Shown here: positions 1 through 8,160 of the stretch, in pieces | Layout of the letters: the number at the start of each line of letters is the position of its first letter | Position numbering within the stretch: position 1 is the stretch's first letter | Origin: Nemertoderma westbladi | Lineage: Eukaryota > Xenacoelomorpha > Nemertodermatida > Nemertodermatidae | Length of the DNA: 28,866 bases | Assembly (NCBI GenBank): GCA_032718475.1 | Contig: JAUCBJ010005700.1 | Coordinates: 1-28,866 of the forward strand | Reading direction: 5' to 3' | Position numbers and translations under genes: made by a program | Notes under the pieces: model-generated | The model's database searches: none | Told to the model about the DNA's origin: nothing | Seen by the model: only the letters and a program-made list of their open reading frames with translations

Positions 1-107
1 TGCGTATTAGCATAAATTATTGTCGTATGCTAAAGTGGTTTTAATTAACTAAAAGACATATAAATTTTGGCAGGTTAAACTGCCAAAGGTCTTCAAAAGC
101 GCGAACA
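1..107 (-). repeat. Edge of BEL-1 3' LTR (partial)
   Basis: On the minus strand this begins TGTTCGCGC at 107, a TG start as expected for an LTR, directly after a purine-rich tract at 108-128. A diverged copy lies at about 19270-19359 in the same orientation, and the similarity of the two copies stops at exactly this TG. The segment contains the short inverted repeat TTTGGC/GCCAAA (about 66-87). The other LTR end lies outside the window, so length and promoter elements cannot be judged. Confidence 0.55.
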
Positions 108-166
108 ACCGCTCCAGGGCCCCAGCCTAGAGTGAAAACCAACGCGATGATTACAATGAAATCCAT
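41..166 (-). CDS. Small 41-codon hydrophobic ORF across the BEL-1 tract/LTR junction
   Basis: An ATG at 164-166 (minus) opens a 41-codon frame that ends with TAA at 41-43. The first 15 residues are strongly hydrophobic, like a signal or membrane segment, followed by G-W-G-P-G and a more polar tail. The G-W-G-P-G residues are encoded by the polypurine-like tract itself. It lies about 490 nt downstream of the integrase stop. It may be a remnant of a pol tail or of a small envelope-like product, or simply an open frame by chance. No function is claimed. Confidence 0.2.
   Translation of the reverse strand: MDFIVIIALVFTLGWGPGAVVRAFEDLWQFNLPKFICLLVN
108..128 (-). other. Candidate polypurine tract of BEL-1
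   Basis: On the minus strand a G-rich stretch containing GGGGCCCTGGAGCGG sits immediately before the proposed LTR start at 107. LTR elements prime plus-strand DNA from such a tract just upstream of the 3' LTR. It is interrupted by pyrimidines, so the call rests mostly on its position. Confidence 0.35.
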
Positions 167-471
167 AATAAATCTTTTTGAGGTTAATATATCCATTCAA
201 CCAATTTCCATTACATGCAACTGTGCATCGTTAACATAAACCACCCAGCAGTCTGCGCGGACGCATTGCACAGGGTGACGCTGGACTTTACATACATCAC
301 ACGAGGAAAGTGAATTCCAAATCAGGTGCGTGATAACAGGTGTCAAAGAAAGTCCATAATCGTTGTCATTAAATCACCATTATTTTTCATCAACTTTATA
401 GTACGTGAATACTCAGTTTATTTGATTGACTCCTTTACTTTATTTTACGATCATCCTTGAGAGGACACAAA
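167..471 (-). other. BEL-1 3' untranslated stretch, no gene seen
   Basis: This lies between the tandem repeat after integrase and the small hydrophobic ORF. It is AT-rich, has stops in all minus-strand frames, and shows no recognised domain or RNA. It is probably the 3' non-coding part of BEL-1. Confidence 0.5.
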
Positions 472-656
472 GTCTGGATTGGGTGGTTGTAGTGTTTCTT
501 TACAGTGTACTCCACAACGTCATCACAGATTGCTTCTAGTAAACATAAAGCTTGGATCGGGCGATCATAGTGGCCCTTTACAGGGTACTCCACCACGTCA
601 TCACAAGCTGGTTCCAGTAAACATAAAGTTTGGATCGGGTATTGGTAGTGGCCCTT
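472..656. repeat. 78-bp tandem repeat, about 2.4 units
   Basis: Units begin at 472, 550 and 628, each with a TCTGGATTGGG/CTTGGATCGGG-like start and an AGTAAACATAAA-like end. The period is exactly 78 bp (26 codons), so plus-strand frames through it remain open as a by-product. It begins immediately after the BEL-1 integrase stop at 657-659 and so occupies the start of the element's 3' tail. Confidence 0.85.
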
Positions 657-1935
657 CTATGTTTGGATCGTCACGGTGCGGGTGAGACCATCTTTTCCAG
701 TGAAAATTTTGGTAACACACGCCACAGGCCAATGAACATGATCTTTCAGTTCATCCTTAATAAGCACCATATCTCCAACCGCGATGTTTCGGTGAATGTG
801 ATTCCATTTCCGGCGGGTTCTGAGTGTTATCAGATATTAGTGTGACCATACCCTCCACCAGTGTGCTGCCAACGCATGCGATTTCTTCCAGTTGGCGTGA
901 CGACTGATTTCACTGGGATCTGGGAACATCCCTTCCGGGAGGATATTTGTCTTTGGTCGTCCTAACAGGTGGTTGGGTATCAGCGGCTCGAGATCGGTAA
1001 GGTCGTCCCTTATGGGCACGATAGGTCTGTTGTTTAGAGTTGCCATAATCTCGCTGAAGGTGGTGTAAAGGGTATCATGGGTCACCCTGCTATCACCCAG
1101 TGCTATCCTCATGGACCTCTTAACCAGATCTATCAATTTCTCCCAAATTCCACTGGTGTGAGGTGCTTTGGGTGTTTGAAAGTGCAATTCAATTTGGTGT
1201 TCATTCAATACTTGAGCGGCCGTATCCTTTGAAAACCACTCTGTGATGCTCTCTCTCAATATTCTACCCCCCCCCCCCCCCCCCCCAACGAAGTTGGTAC
1301 CATTGTCGGAGTAGATGTGTCGACAGGTTCCGGTTGCTGGAAATTAATCTGCGTAACGCATTTAGGAATGCGTGCTGTGAGAGATTTATGATGTCTAAGT
1401 AGACAGCTCGTGATCTTAGGCATGTAAATATGATTCCTCACTGTTTAATGTTGGATCACATCTCAATTACCATGAAAGGTCTGAAACAGTACAATCCTGT
1501 GATGTTAAACGGGGGTAGATCCGATATCATTCGGTTTAACGGCATTCTGGCCATTCGCTGCTCAGTGGTAGCGGCTAGGTATCTCCTGCATTTTCATCCC
1601 TTTAGGACTTTCATAATAAGGGGTTGGATGCGCGTTATCCAGTAGCATTGCCGAATATTGGCAATTATCCAATTTTGTCTGGCGTGCAGATTGTCCTCAT
1701 GGCACTGTCTTACTAGGAGTTTTGCGAAGTGTGAGAGTCCATGTATGATTGCAGGGTATTGAACTTCATATTCGGCTGGGGCCTGCGCCATACGGGTGTC
1801 CAAGCGTATTACTCTATCATTACCCATAATGGGTCTGAGTTGGTAAATCGGACTATCTGGTCTTACTGTCTTGCCTTTCTCCAGCTGTTCCCATTCATCT
1901 AGGAAGTATTCTTTCTGTACGTTCTCACAACGCAT
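657..1935 (-). pseudogene. BEL-1 integrase, broken
   Basis: Integrase would insert the element's DNA into the host chromosome. Reading on the minus strand, the zinc-binding region is at about 1600-1850 (a histidine-rich helix, then LHAR...YWI), the core follows, and the C-terminal domain ends at TAG 657-659. The core segment RAVYLDI and the SDNGTNF motif (catalytic Asp codon 1305-1307) are visible, as is an APHTSGIWEKLI stretch typical of BEL/Pao integrases. The position that normally carries the first catalytic Asp (G-x-D-x-F-G-P) reads GLYCFRP, so that residue is lost. There are stops at 1594-1596, 1456-1458 and 1438-1440 (all TGA) and 837-839 (TAA), a frameshift near 1320-1335, and a 20-base G run just after SDNGTNF that happens to keep the frame. 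The copy is inactive. Confidence 0.88.
1267..1286. repeat. C20 homopolymer (G20 in the integrase sense strand)
   Basis: Twenty consecutive C on the plus strand lie inside the BEL-1 integrase core, immediately after the SDNGTNF motif. Related integrases usually have one glycine here, so the tract looks like an expansion of a short G run. Its length preserves the reading frame into the next integrase segment, which may be chance. Homopolymers of this length are also prone to sequencing error. Confidence 0.95.
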
Positions 1936-2309
1936 TTCTCGGTGACCATATATTCCTGTATGTTGTATTTAGTAATTGGAATGTTCTGTCTCCATCTGAT
2001 AAAGTTACGGAGCACCAAGATGTAGTTGATGAGACTTTTCATCAATGAACTCCATTCTATCAATTGGTGTATCCTTGTGTTTTCTGGGGTTGGAAAGGAG
2101 CAGGATGTTGCGTAACATCGACCTGAGTCTTCTCCAAATTCGGTCAGGTAGTGGAAAAATGTCCACTGACGTAGCGCCCTTTACTTTTCTAAGCTCCCTA
2201 TCATCTTCTGTATATTTTCCGGTGTCCTGTTCTGGGTCGAATCGGACACTCCAAGTTAGTTGGGGTTGTCGGAGAAGTTCTGGACCCTCTAACCAATTTT
2301 CACTGTTGC
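1936..2309 (-). pseudogene. BEL-1 RNase H to integrase linker, frameshifted
   Basis: After the RNase H frame stops at 2310, the following residues continue in a shifted frame: WLEGPELL and a long linker appear from about 2310 down to 2070. The expected basic linker helix before the integrase then appears in another frame near 1940-2050. This segment normally joins RNase H to integrase in BEL/Pao polyproteins and has no enzyme activity of its own. At least two frame changes mark it as decayed. Confidence 0.7.
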
Positions 2310-2825
2310 TCAGTTGTCGTGCATTGCTCCTCGACTAGCGATGTCCGCTGGATTTTGATTTCCAGCCACGTGATGCCACTGTTCCCTGTCAGTGCATTGT
2401 TTTATTTCTGTGGCACAGTTGGTGACAAAGGTTGTATGTCTTCTAGAGGGCGAATGGAGATAGTAGAGAACGATGCTCAAATCTACCCAGAAATGTTCAG
2501 ATTCGACATTAATCTGTATTTCTCGCAGGATCATCCGGTTTTGGCAGACCGCCCATTCCCCTGATACGGTTTTGGCCTTTGCAAAGACAAAGCTAGTGTT
2601 GATTCCTCCATCTTCATCGATTTGCCGTAAGTAGGTGACAACTCCTATCCCAGTGTTTGATGCATCTGAAAATGTGTGTAGTTGGTACAGGTCACCTGGC
2701 CGTTTATCTGGAAAGAATGGACGGGGAACTTTCATTAGTTTTAGATGCTCCAAATTTTTTACCCATACTTCCCATTTCTTTCTGATCGTCATGGGCAGTT
2801 CCTGATCCCATCCAATGCCGTTGAT
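2310..2825 (-). pseudogene. BEL-1 RNase H, damaged
   Basis: RNase H removes the RNA strand during reverse transcription. The LHTFSDAS start with its catalytic Asp is present (about 2675), and NPADIASRGA marks the end at about 2330. The IPR-x-EL motif that carries the catalytic Glu is not visible. The protein passes directly from the FAKAKT region to HFW-V-DLSIVLYY, which suggests an internal loss of roughly 15 residues or more. The WTDS motif reads WVDLS. It is in the same frame as the RT, separated by TAG at 2826-2828. The TGA at 2310-2312 and a following frameshift end the readable domain. Confidence 0.82.
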
Positions 2826-4052
2826 CTACATTTCCTTAATCAGGTTCATTCCTGATAGAGTGACAGGTGAAATGAAATTTAATGGATCAAATATGGAACT
2901 CTTGATGGACAGACATCCTCTCTTGGTAAGAGGCCGTTCCACCGGTGTGTATTTGAACAGGAAGTCGTCACTCTTTATGTCCCATTCGACCCCTAGCACC
3001 CGGTGTTCCGCTTCCATGGCGTACATTTTCTCGTGTTCCATTTTGATTTCCTCTGGGAATCTATTCGTTAACTCTTCATTTGGAGATCTGAACTTTACTA
3101 GAGGGAAACCTCCTTCTCCCAAACAGTTTACCATCCCCATGGCTAGGTTGTACGCCTCATCCACGGTCTCTGCACCTGCGCATCCGTCATCCACATAAAA
3201 ACAGCTGGAAGCTGGAATTATTACGCTGGGATCGTATTTATCTTCCAGCATATCCGCAGTTTTCTTAATCATGTCGCTGCATACAACCGGCAAGTCTTTT
3301 GCACCGAAGATGCGTACCACCATTCTTAAGATGTCGACATCATTCAGTGTGAGGCTGTAGATTTTTGAGATATTAAGTCTCTTGTGGGTCCACAGTATCC
3401 GCAAGCTATCGGAGTCTCTGGCAAGTCTGCATACCTGATGAAACATAGATTTGATGTCGCAGGTAAAAGCCACCTTGTTCTCCCTGAATCTAAGCAATAC
3501 GCCAACCAGGTTCCTGTATATGTTTGGTCCGGTGTATAATTGGCTATTTAGCGATTCACCTTGGAAGGTGGCCACGGCGTCATTAATGACTCTCATCTTC
3601 CCGGCTTTACATTTCTCTATAACGTAGTGTGTTGGTAAGTAGTATATTCTGGAAGATCCTTCAGTCTCTTTATCTGGTACCAACTCTGCCAATCCGTCAC
3701 TTAAGTATCCAGCCATTACCTTGTTATATTGGTTCTTCAGCCCAGGTTGGGCGTTCAGCCTTTTCAGGATTCCTTTAAGGCAATTCAGGGCCATGCTTGA
3801 ATTGTCCACCATTATTTTGTCCGGGTCTTTCCACAACATCGGAGATCTCCAATGTCCGTCTATGAATTCGGCTTGGTCCATGAGTTTCATGCAGAATCGA
3901 TCTTCCTTGGACAGTGCTTCATCCCTTTCCGCAAATTGAACAGGTGTGTCGAGTCCGATGAGAATGCTGATTTTATTTACGTCCAACTTTGGACAGTAAA
4001 GGTCCACATCGGCTCTATCCAATTGTATAAGTGACGCGAAATTCCCCGATTG
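2826..4052 (-). pseudogene. BEL-1 reverse transcriptase
   Basis: This is an RNA-directed DNA polymerase domain of BEL/Pao type with a long uninterrupted frame of about 400 codons. Visible motifs are KMRVINDA, LYTGPNIYRNLVGVLLRFR, motif A FTCDIKSMFHQV (Asp codon 3456-3458), a motif-B-like FGAKDLPVVCSDM, and the catalytic FYVDDG (Asp-Asp codons 3186-3191). The downstream thumb ends at TAG 2826-2828. The same frame continues upstream into the protease through one TGA at 4053-4055, so protease, RT and RNase H were once one polyprotein. No ATG stands at the start of this block, as expected for an internal domain. The active-site residues are intact but the polyprotein is interrupted on both sides. 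Confidence 0.92.
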
Positions 4053-4514
4053 TCAAAAGCGTACACATAGATCTGTATGAACTAATGCATTTCTTATGGT
4101 GAGGTTCACGCCCTCGTATCCATGCATTACACCGCCAATCTGTGGCTCTACCTCACCGGATTCGACTTCTTTGTGGTCGGTCATCGTTTGTATCGGCCTC
4201 TTGTAAGGTTCGTACCGTATCCCGAGTTTTTCAATAAACTCTTTGTCAACAATAGTTCCATCAGATCCATTGTCCAAAAATGCGAGAGTCGTTAGCGATT
4301 TATGGTCGCCTTGCACTCGGATGGGTATTACCTTTGCGAATACTGCATAGTTTTTTCGAACCATATTTACTATATGTGACATATTGGTGACATTCTTTTT
4401 TGTTTTATAATTATAAAGTTCTGTATTTCTCTTTACCCCTTCCTTGGACATGGACATGGAGTGGTATGATGGCTTGCCAGATTTAATGTTGCTAGCGCTT
4501 CTCGCCCGCCTCAT
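4053..4514 (-). CDS. BEL-1 aspartic protease, start of pol (ends at a nonsense codon)
   Basis: This is a retroelement aspartic protease of the type fused to BEL/Pao pol, which would cut the Gag-Pol polyprotein. The active-site segment reads AFLDNGSDGTIVD instead of the common D-S/T-G, so the catalytic Asp is kept but the next residue is Asn. The preceding strand (VIPIRVQGDHKSLTTLAF) and following KEFIEKLGI fit the fold. The ATG at 4512-4514 overlaps the gag stop as ATGA, putting pol in a different frame from gag. The frame then ends at TGA 4053-4055, after which the same frame continues into RT, so that codon is most likely a nonsense mutation. Confidence 0.82.
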   Translation of the reverse strand: MRRARSASNIKSGKPSYHSMSMSKEGVKRNTELYNYKTKKNVTNMSHIVNMVRKNYAVFAKVIPIRVQGDHKSLTTLAFLDNGSDGTIVDKEFIEKLGIRYEPYKRPIQTMTDHKEVESGEVEPQIGGVMHGYEGVNLTIRNALVHTDLCVRF

Positions 4515-5272
4515 TTCCCCTCTAAAGGGGAGAGTAGAGAAGTCGAAATTCGCGGGGATGTGTAGCAGCGTGTGGTGTCGATTGTCGCTGCAAATGGTGC
4601 AACATGATCACATTCCTGCATGTAATGTCCTGTTCCCAAACATTTAAAACACCCTTGATGCTTCATGATGGTTTCGAAGCGTGGTATCAAGTCCGCATAC
4701 TTGAACTTTTGACAGAATTCGACAGTGTGGTTTTCGCCGCAGAATATACATAAGAAAGTTTCTGGGATTCCCTCTCGTTTTGGTGCCCAGTTAGCAAAGA
4801 AACACACCCATTCTTCAGCCGTTTCTGAATCATCGTCGTCCTCATCTTCTTCTTCCGACATGTAGATAGCCATCGTACTGACAGGTTCATGAAACCGGGG
4901 TTTTGGGGTGGGAATGCGTGATCGTGTTGTCAGTTCCCCCCCATCCAGCTTTGATAGACTTTGTTGGGAAAATATAGAGTCGTTCATCGCTTCCGAGACA
5001 TCATCCAGAAACCTGGACATTTCTAGATACGTAGGATCGTGGTCAGGGTGCCGCCTGCGTAGGTCTACGCATTTGTAAGCCCATTTGGTTTGTAGCCATC
5101 CTGGGAATTTCTTAGCGATTTGTCTCAAGTTAAGGACGTTATTAATTTGGTCTTCTTTTTTGAGAGGTTTTAAGGTATAATACTGGTTATCATAAGGGGG
5201 GATTATAACAGATCCAGAGGTACAAACTGGCAGTCTGGGAACTAAAAGATAACCCACCCCATTGTAATTCAT
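4511..5272 (-). CDS. BEL-1 Gag, C-terminal part with zinc knuckles (5' truncated)
   Basis: This is the structural protein that would form the particle and bind RNA. The 253-codon frame contains a helical segment (residues about 45-110, with KFPGWLQTKWAYK), a run of acidic residues (about 138-150), and two zinc knuckles: CIFCGENHTVEFC (C-x2-C-x3-H-x4-C) and CFKCLGTGHYMQEC (C-x2-C-x4-H-x4-C). BEL/Pao Gag proteins are normally longer and carry a DUF1759 domain before these, so the N-terminal half is missing or decayed. The ATG at 5270-5272 is simply the first in the frame and probably not the original start. The stop at 4511-4513 overlaps the protease ATG. Confidence 0.85.
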   Translation of the reverse strand: MNYNGVGYLLVPRLPVCTSGSVIIPPYDNQYYTLKPLKKEDQINNVLNLRQIAKKFPGWLQTKWAYKCVDLRRRHPDHDPTYLEMSRFLDDVSEAMNDSIFSQQSLSKLDGGELTTRSRIPTPKPRFHEPVSTMAIYMSEEEDEDDDDSETAEEWVCFFANWAPKREGIPETFLCIFCGENHTVEFCQKFKYADLIPRFETIMKHQGCFKCLGTGHYMQECDHVAPFAATIDTTRCYTSPRISTSLLSPLEGK

Positions 5273-6010
5273 AAAATAGAATTAAAGCCTTGAGGGCGTT
5301 GTAAACGTGCTATAAATGCTACTTCCGAGAAAACACCCGGAAGGTAGCATGGGGGGAGTGTCACCATAGCGACCAAAGCTACTGGAGAATTGTAGCAATA
5401 AAGAAAGCGGCCACAGAGGGAAACCAATCCAGATATTGTGAACCTAATAACAACAATATGGTAGATTTGGTCGGTACCGAATCTACCATTAAGTAAGGGG
5501 AACAATCTCACCATTAAACCACATGGGAACACACACTCGTAGATGCAATATACTGTAGGTAATAATGTATAACATACCATGTAACTACAGAGAAGGCCAG
5601 GTTTGGTAGCTGTACATTAATCAGCTGACACAAACCCTGAGCCAATCAGAGCCCCGGGTTGGAAAGGCCGGTAATGTGGATATTGAATATAGCTATATTA
5701 TCGGTTGCAACCCCATTATTAGTTTAGTTGTGTGCGAACATTTAGATAGGGTGTAGTAGTGAACTTGTTTCTAGTGGTCAGTTAGCAGCCATTAAGAATC
5801 AATTAGTACAGTTATTATCTGACATTAGTACAATATTCAGATACGTTTAACAGTCTATTATAACCAACGAACAATATACATATCATAGTCTACAGAAACA
5901 TCAAGTCTCTTATTAACTGTATGAACCATCCACACCTGGCTGGCCGCATAGTCGTGCAATCTCACGCTTAAGGTATGGCGCGCAATCACACAACTCGGTA
6001 CCATAACATC
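5273..6010. other. Non-coding stretch right of BEL-1
   Basis: No recognisable domain is seen on either strand. On the minus strand a short shifted-frame segment just upstream of Gag (about 5250-5310, reading VYNALKALILFYE) could be a vestige of the missing Gag half. A perfect 9-bp inverted repeat lies at 5459-5488. I could not find a BEL-1 5' LTR matching 1-107. Confidence 0.45.
5459..5488. repeat. Perfect 9-bp inverted repeat
   Basis: TGGTAGATT at 5459-5467 and AATCTACCA at 5480-5488 pair perfectly around a 12-nt centre that contains CGGTACCG. On the minus strand the right arm begins TGG, like a primer-binding site, but no TTCGA-type T-loop complement follows, so that reading is weak. Confidence 0.75.
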
Positions 6011-6155
6011 CGAGTTTTGTAAAGACGTTCAAACGAGTTTGTAAAAGTCGGGAAACAAACATGATTGGGTGTTTGTTGGTATAGAAACCACTCCAGCCAA
6101 TTAGATTTGTTTCCCCGGGTTTTGTAAAGTCATTCGAACGAGTTTGCAACCGCTC
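6011..6155. repeat. Direct repeat of about 35 bp, two copies
   Basis: Two similar segments, 6011-6050 and 6116-6155, share the pattern GTTTTGTAAAGnCnTTCnAACGAGTTTG with a spacing of 105 bp. The minus-strand translation also repeats (LQTRSNDFTKPG / LQTRLNVFTKLG), but nothing else supports a gene. Confidence 0.7.
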
Positions 6156-6894
6156 ATGGCCACCATAATATTGCCTCCAAAAAACAGGAAAGTAACGATT
6201 GATGTACATTTTGTACATGTTCATTTTTAGGACAGTGTGCTAATCCTAGTGGTTTGTTAAACAACATGACACGTTCATGGGGCCTTTGCGCTACACGAGG
6301 TTTAGTTATGAGAAACAAATTAAGATTGAGCAATTCCATCACAAAATCGGTATTTAAGAAATTTAACCAAACCACCAATAAATCAAAGGAGAGGGGAAAG
6401 TTCCTCCCCTTCAACCCCCTCTTAATCTGCACCGCCCCAACCCAAAGGCGCACTAACAAGCACTAAAGTGTTTTAAAAGTAATATATTAAATATATTTCA
6501 GGCGTGGAGGCGACCTAATTTGTAAGAAATATTAAAACTTACTTTATAAATAATATAATATTAATTATACCATCTGAACACTGCAACGAAATAATTTACC
6601 TAATTATTCTAAAGAATCAAGATTAAATACTCATTCAATCATTTTGCGAAATAAACAATATGCAATCTGTCACATCCATCTGGCTACTGTGGTGAGGTGT
6701 ATGAAGTGATTTTCTTAAATCAAATCACTTGAACTAATTAAAAACTATAAGAGCATTGGGTATGGTGATTACAGCTGTATAATTTTTAAGTATATTTATT
6801 TAAATCTTATATTAGAAAATAATTAATTTACATTAAATGGCAAGCAGAAAAATGCTGTCTTTTTTACCGTAATCAACTTAATTAACTCATTATC
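6156..6894. other. AT-rich non-coding stretch
   Basis: No supported gene, RNA or element end is visible. Short open frames on both strands at 6154-6466 have no recognisable domain. Confidence 0.5.
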
Positions 6895-7060
6895 TGCTTT
6901 TATTGTGCCTTCTCGAAGGCCCCCAGCAAATTCAACTTGGAAAATTTCTAAACTTTTGCCAAACAAGTGTAACAAATTTGGTTCGATTTTATAGAAGTTT
7001 GGCCGAGTTATTAATGTTTAAAATTGGACACGACAGACCGACAGACACACCAATTGAATT
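6895..7060 (+). repeat. Dispersed repeat R1, copy 1
   Basis: This contains CTTGGAAAATTT, AAACTTTTGCCAAACAA, TTGGCCGAGTTATTAA, GTTTAAAAT and a closing GACAGACCGACAGACA. A diverged copy lies on the opposite strand at 12290-12456 and a weaker one at about 14390-14480. The closing CAGACAGACA run also appears alone at 17817-17832. It resembles a short non-autonomous element, but no coding capacity or clear termini were found. Confidence 0.7.
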
Positions 7061-7065
7061 TACAC

Positions 7066-7675
7066 TTATGATAAGCTCGCACTGCTGCGTCGCATGAAGG
7101 GGCTCAATGCTGATCCTGAAACGATTTTTCATGCAATTTTCCTAGCCCAGCTACCCATCGATATCCTTTGTGTCCTCGCTACCCCACCCACTGCCGACCT
7201 TGATGTCATGGCCAGGGAAGCCGACTGGAATGTGCTGGCCAGTTCAACACTGTTTCAAACGCTGGTTTCTCTCGCCAACCTCAGCAGATGCAGAAAATCC
7301 TCTGCTACTTCCACAGCCGTTTCAGTGAGAAGGCCCGCAACTGCGACGAAGACAGGTGCCCCATGGCCCACCTACTGCCCTCAAAAACACCCAAACTAGC
7401 TGCGGGAAATGCATTGGCCAGCCGCTAGTGGCAGCATTCGGCCAATCTCCCTCGCCCACGTTTTTCACATCATTTTCATTCCCTACAGAGAATGTTTCCA
7501 AGACTTTCTCTAGTGCCTACACCATGAAGGGCAGGGCTATGAAGGTGTGGGACAGCAATCCGGCCACACATTTCTTGTCGACTCTGGCATCGATGACCAC
7601 CATGGAACCCTCCCTGCAGACCTCATTGCTGTGGAGGCAACTCTGCCCTAACCGATGCCACACTGCTCCACCACC
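7066..7675 (+). pseudogene. Gypsy Gag C-terminus and protease start
   Basis: From 7066 the frame reads YDKLALLRRMKGL, then FLAQLPIDILCVLATPP and DLDVMAREAD, which is the end of a Gypsy capsid domain. Around 7290-7360, in a shifted frame, LCYFHSRFSEKARNC matches the typical end of such Gags. At about 7556-7590 the segment HTFLVDSG is the protease active site with its catalytic Asp. A stop at about 7512 and at least one frameshift break the reading. The sequence starts abruptly next to repeat R1, so the N-terminal part of Gag is missing. Confidence 0.8.
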
Positions 7676-7975
7676 CTGACCTATCCATACCCACATCAGT
7701 CACTGTTGATGCTTCCAACAATGGCGTCAGTGCGAAGCTTGCAAAACTTCAGGAGGGAACCTGGAAGCCAATAAGTTTTTTCTTGCGAAAGCTCTCAGCC
7801 ACAGAAAACAACTATAGCAGTTTCGAGCGGAAACTGCTTACCATCTATGATGGGACCATCTGCCATTCCCGCCATTATGTTGCGGGCAAGCCACTGATGG
7901 TATATACCGACCATAAACCCCTTATTTTTACCTTCTCTAGTGATTCTAACCACTCTAGTACAAAACACTAGCTAC
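7676..7975 (+). pseudogene. Gypsy RNase H fragment
   Basis: The frame reads VTVDASNNGVSAKL, then PISFFLRKLSATENNYSSFERKLLTIYDG and the closing YTDHKPLIF, which are the standard RNase H landmarks of Gypsy pol (first Asp in VDAS, Glu in the ERKLL helix, Asp in YTDH). The domain is truncated after YTDHKPL, followed by a stop (7969-7971). It joins the protease piece with no RT between them, so this is the product of a deletion. Confidence 0.88.
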
Positions 7976-8051
7976 CATAAAAAAATATCTCCACTAATAT
8001 TCTAGAACATTTACCAATATCAAAAACGCACTAAAAAGTTGCTATCAGGAA

Positions 8052-8160
8052 CCGGACAATTCGGTCCCGGACAATTCGGCCCGGACAATACGGTCCCGGA
8101 CAATTCGGTCCCAAAACACTAAATAAATGGGACGTAAATAAATGTCCGGGACGTAATTGT
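8052..8160. repeat. 15-bp tandem repeat CCGGACAATTCGGTC with inverted units
   Basis: Four head-to-tail units of 14-15 bp occupy 8052-8115. They are followed at 8128-8160 by inverted relatives (GGGACGT..., then TGTCCGGGACGTAATTGTCC), so the block can fold back on itself. It sits in the spacer between the Gypsy RNase H and integrase pieces and may be a later insertion. Confidence 0.85.

Larger units (their letters stand above)
1..5272 (-). mobile_element. BEL-1: degenerate BEL/Pao LTR retrotransposon, minus strand
   Basis: Read from right to left, this stretch shows the BEL/Pao domain order Gag zinc knuckles, aspartic protease, reverse transcriptase, RNase H, integrase, 3' tail and LTR edge. 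It is not functional. There are in-frame stops at 4053-4055, 2826-2828, 1594-1596, 1456-1458, 1438-1440 and 837-839, frame changes near 2310, within 1936-2050 and near 1320-1335, and a 20-base G run in the integrase. The N-terminal half of Gag is absent. I find no sequence right of 5272 that matches the LTR edge at 1-107, so the 5' LTR is missing or too diverged to see. The left LTR continues beyond the window. Family assignment is firm from the RT, RNase H and integrase motifs; the exact ends are not. Confidence 0.9.

Noticed and set aside
479-845. Plus-strand open frames with a repeated peptide
   Set aside because: They arise because the 78-bp tandem repeat is a multiple of three and lie antisense to the BEL-1 tail and integrase; no domain is present.
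5459-5488. Primer-binding site of BEL-1 (TGG start on the minus strand)
   Set aside because: No LTR end (CA) precedes it, no T-loop complement follows, and the sequence is better explained as an inverted repeat.
5269-6466. Minus- and plus-strand frames of about 70-100 codons right of BEL-1
   Set aside because: Low-complexity or repetitive translations without any recognisable motif; they overlap each other on both strands.
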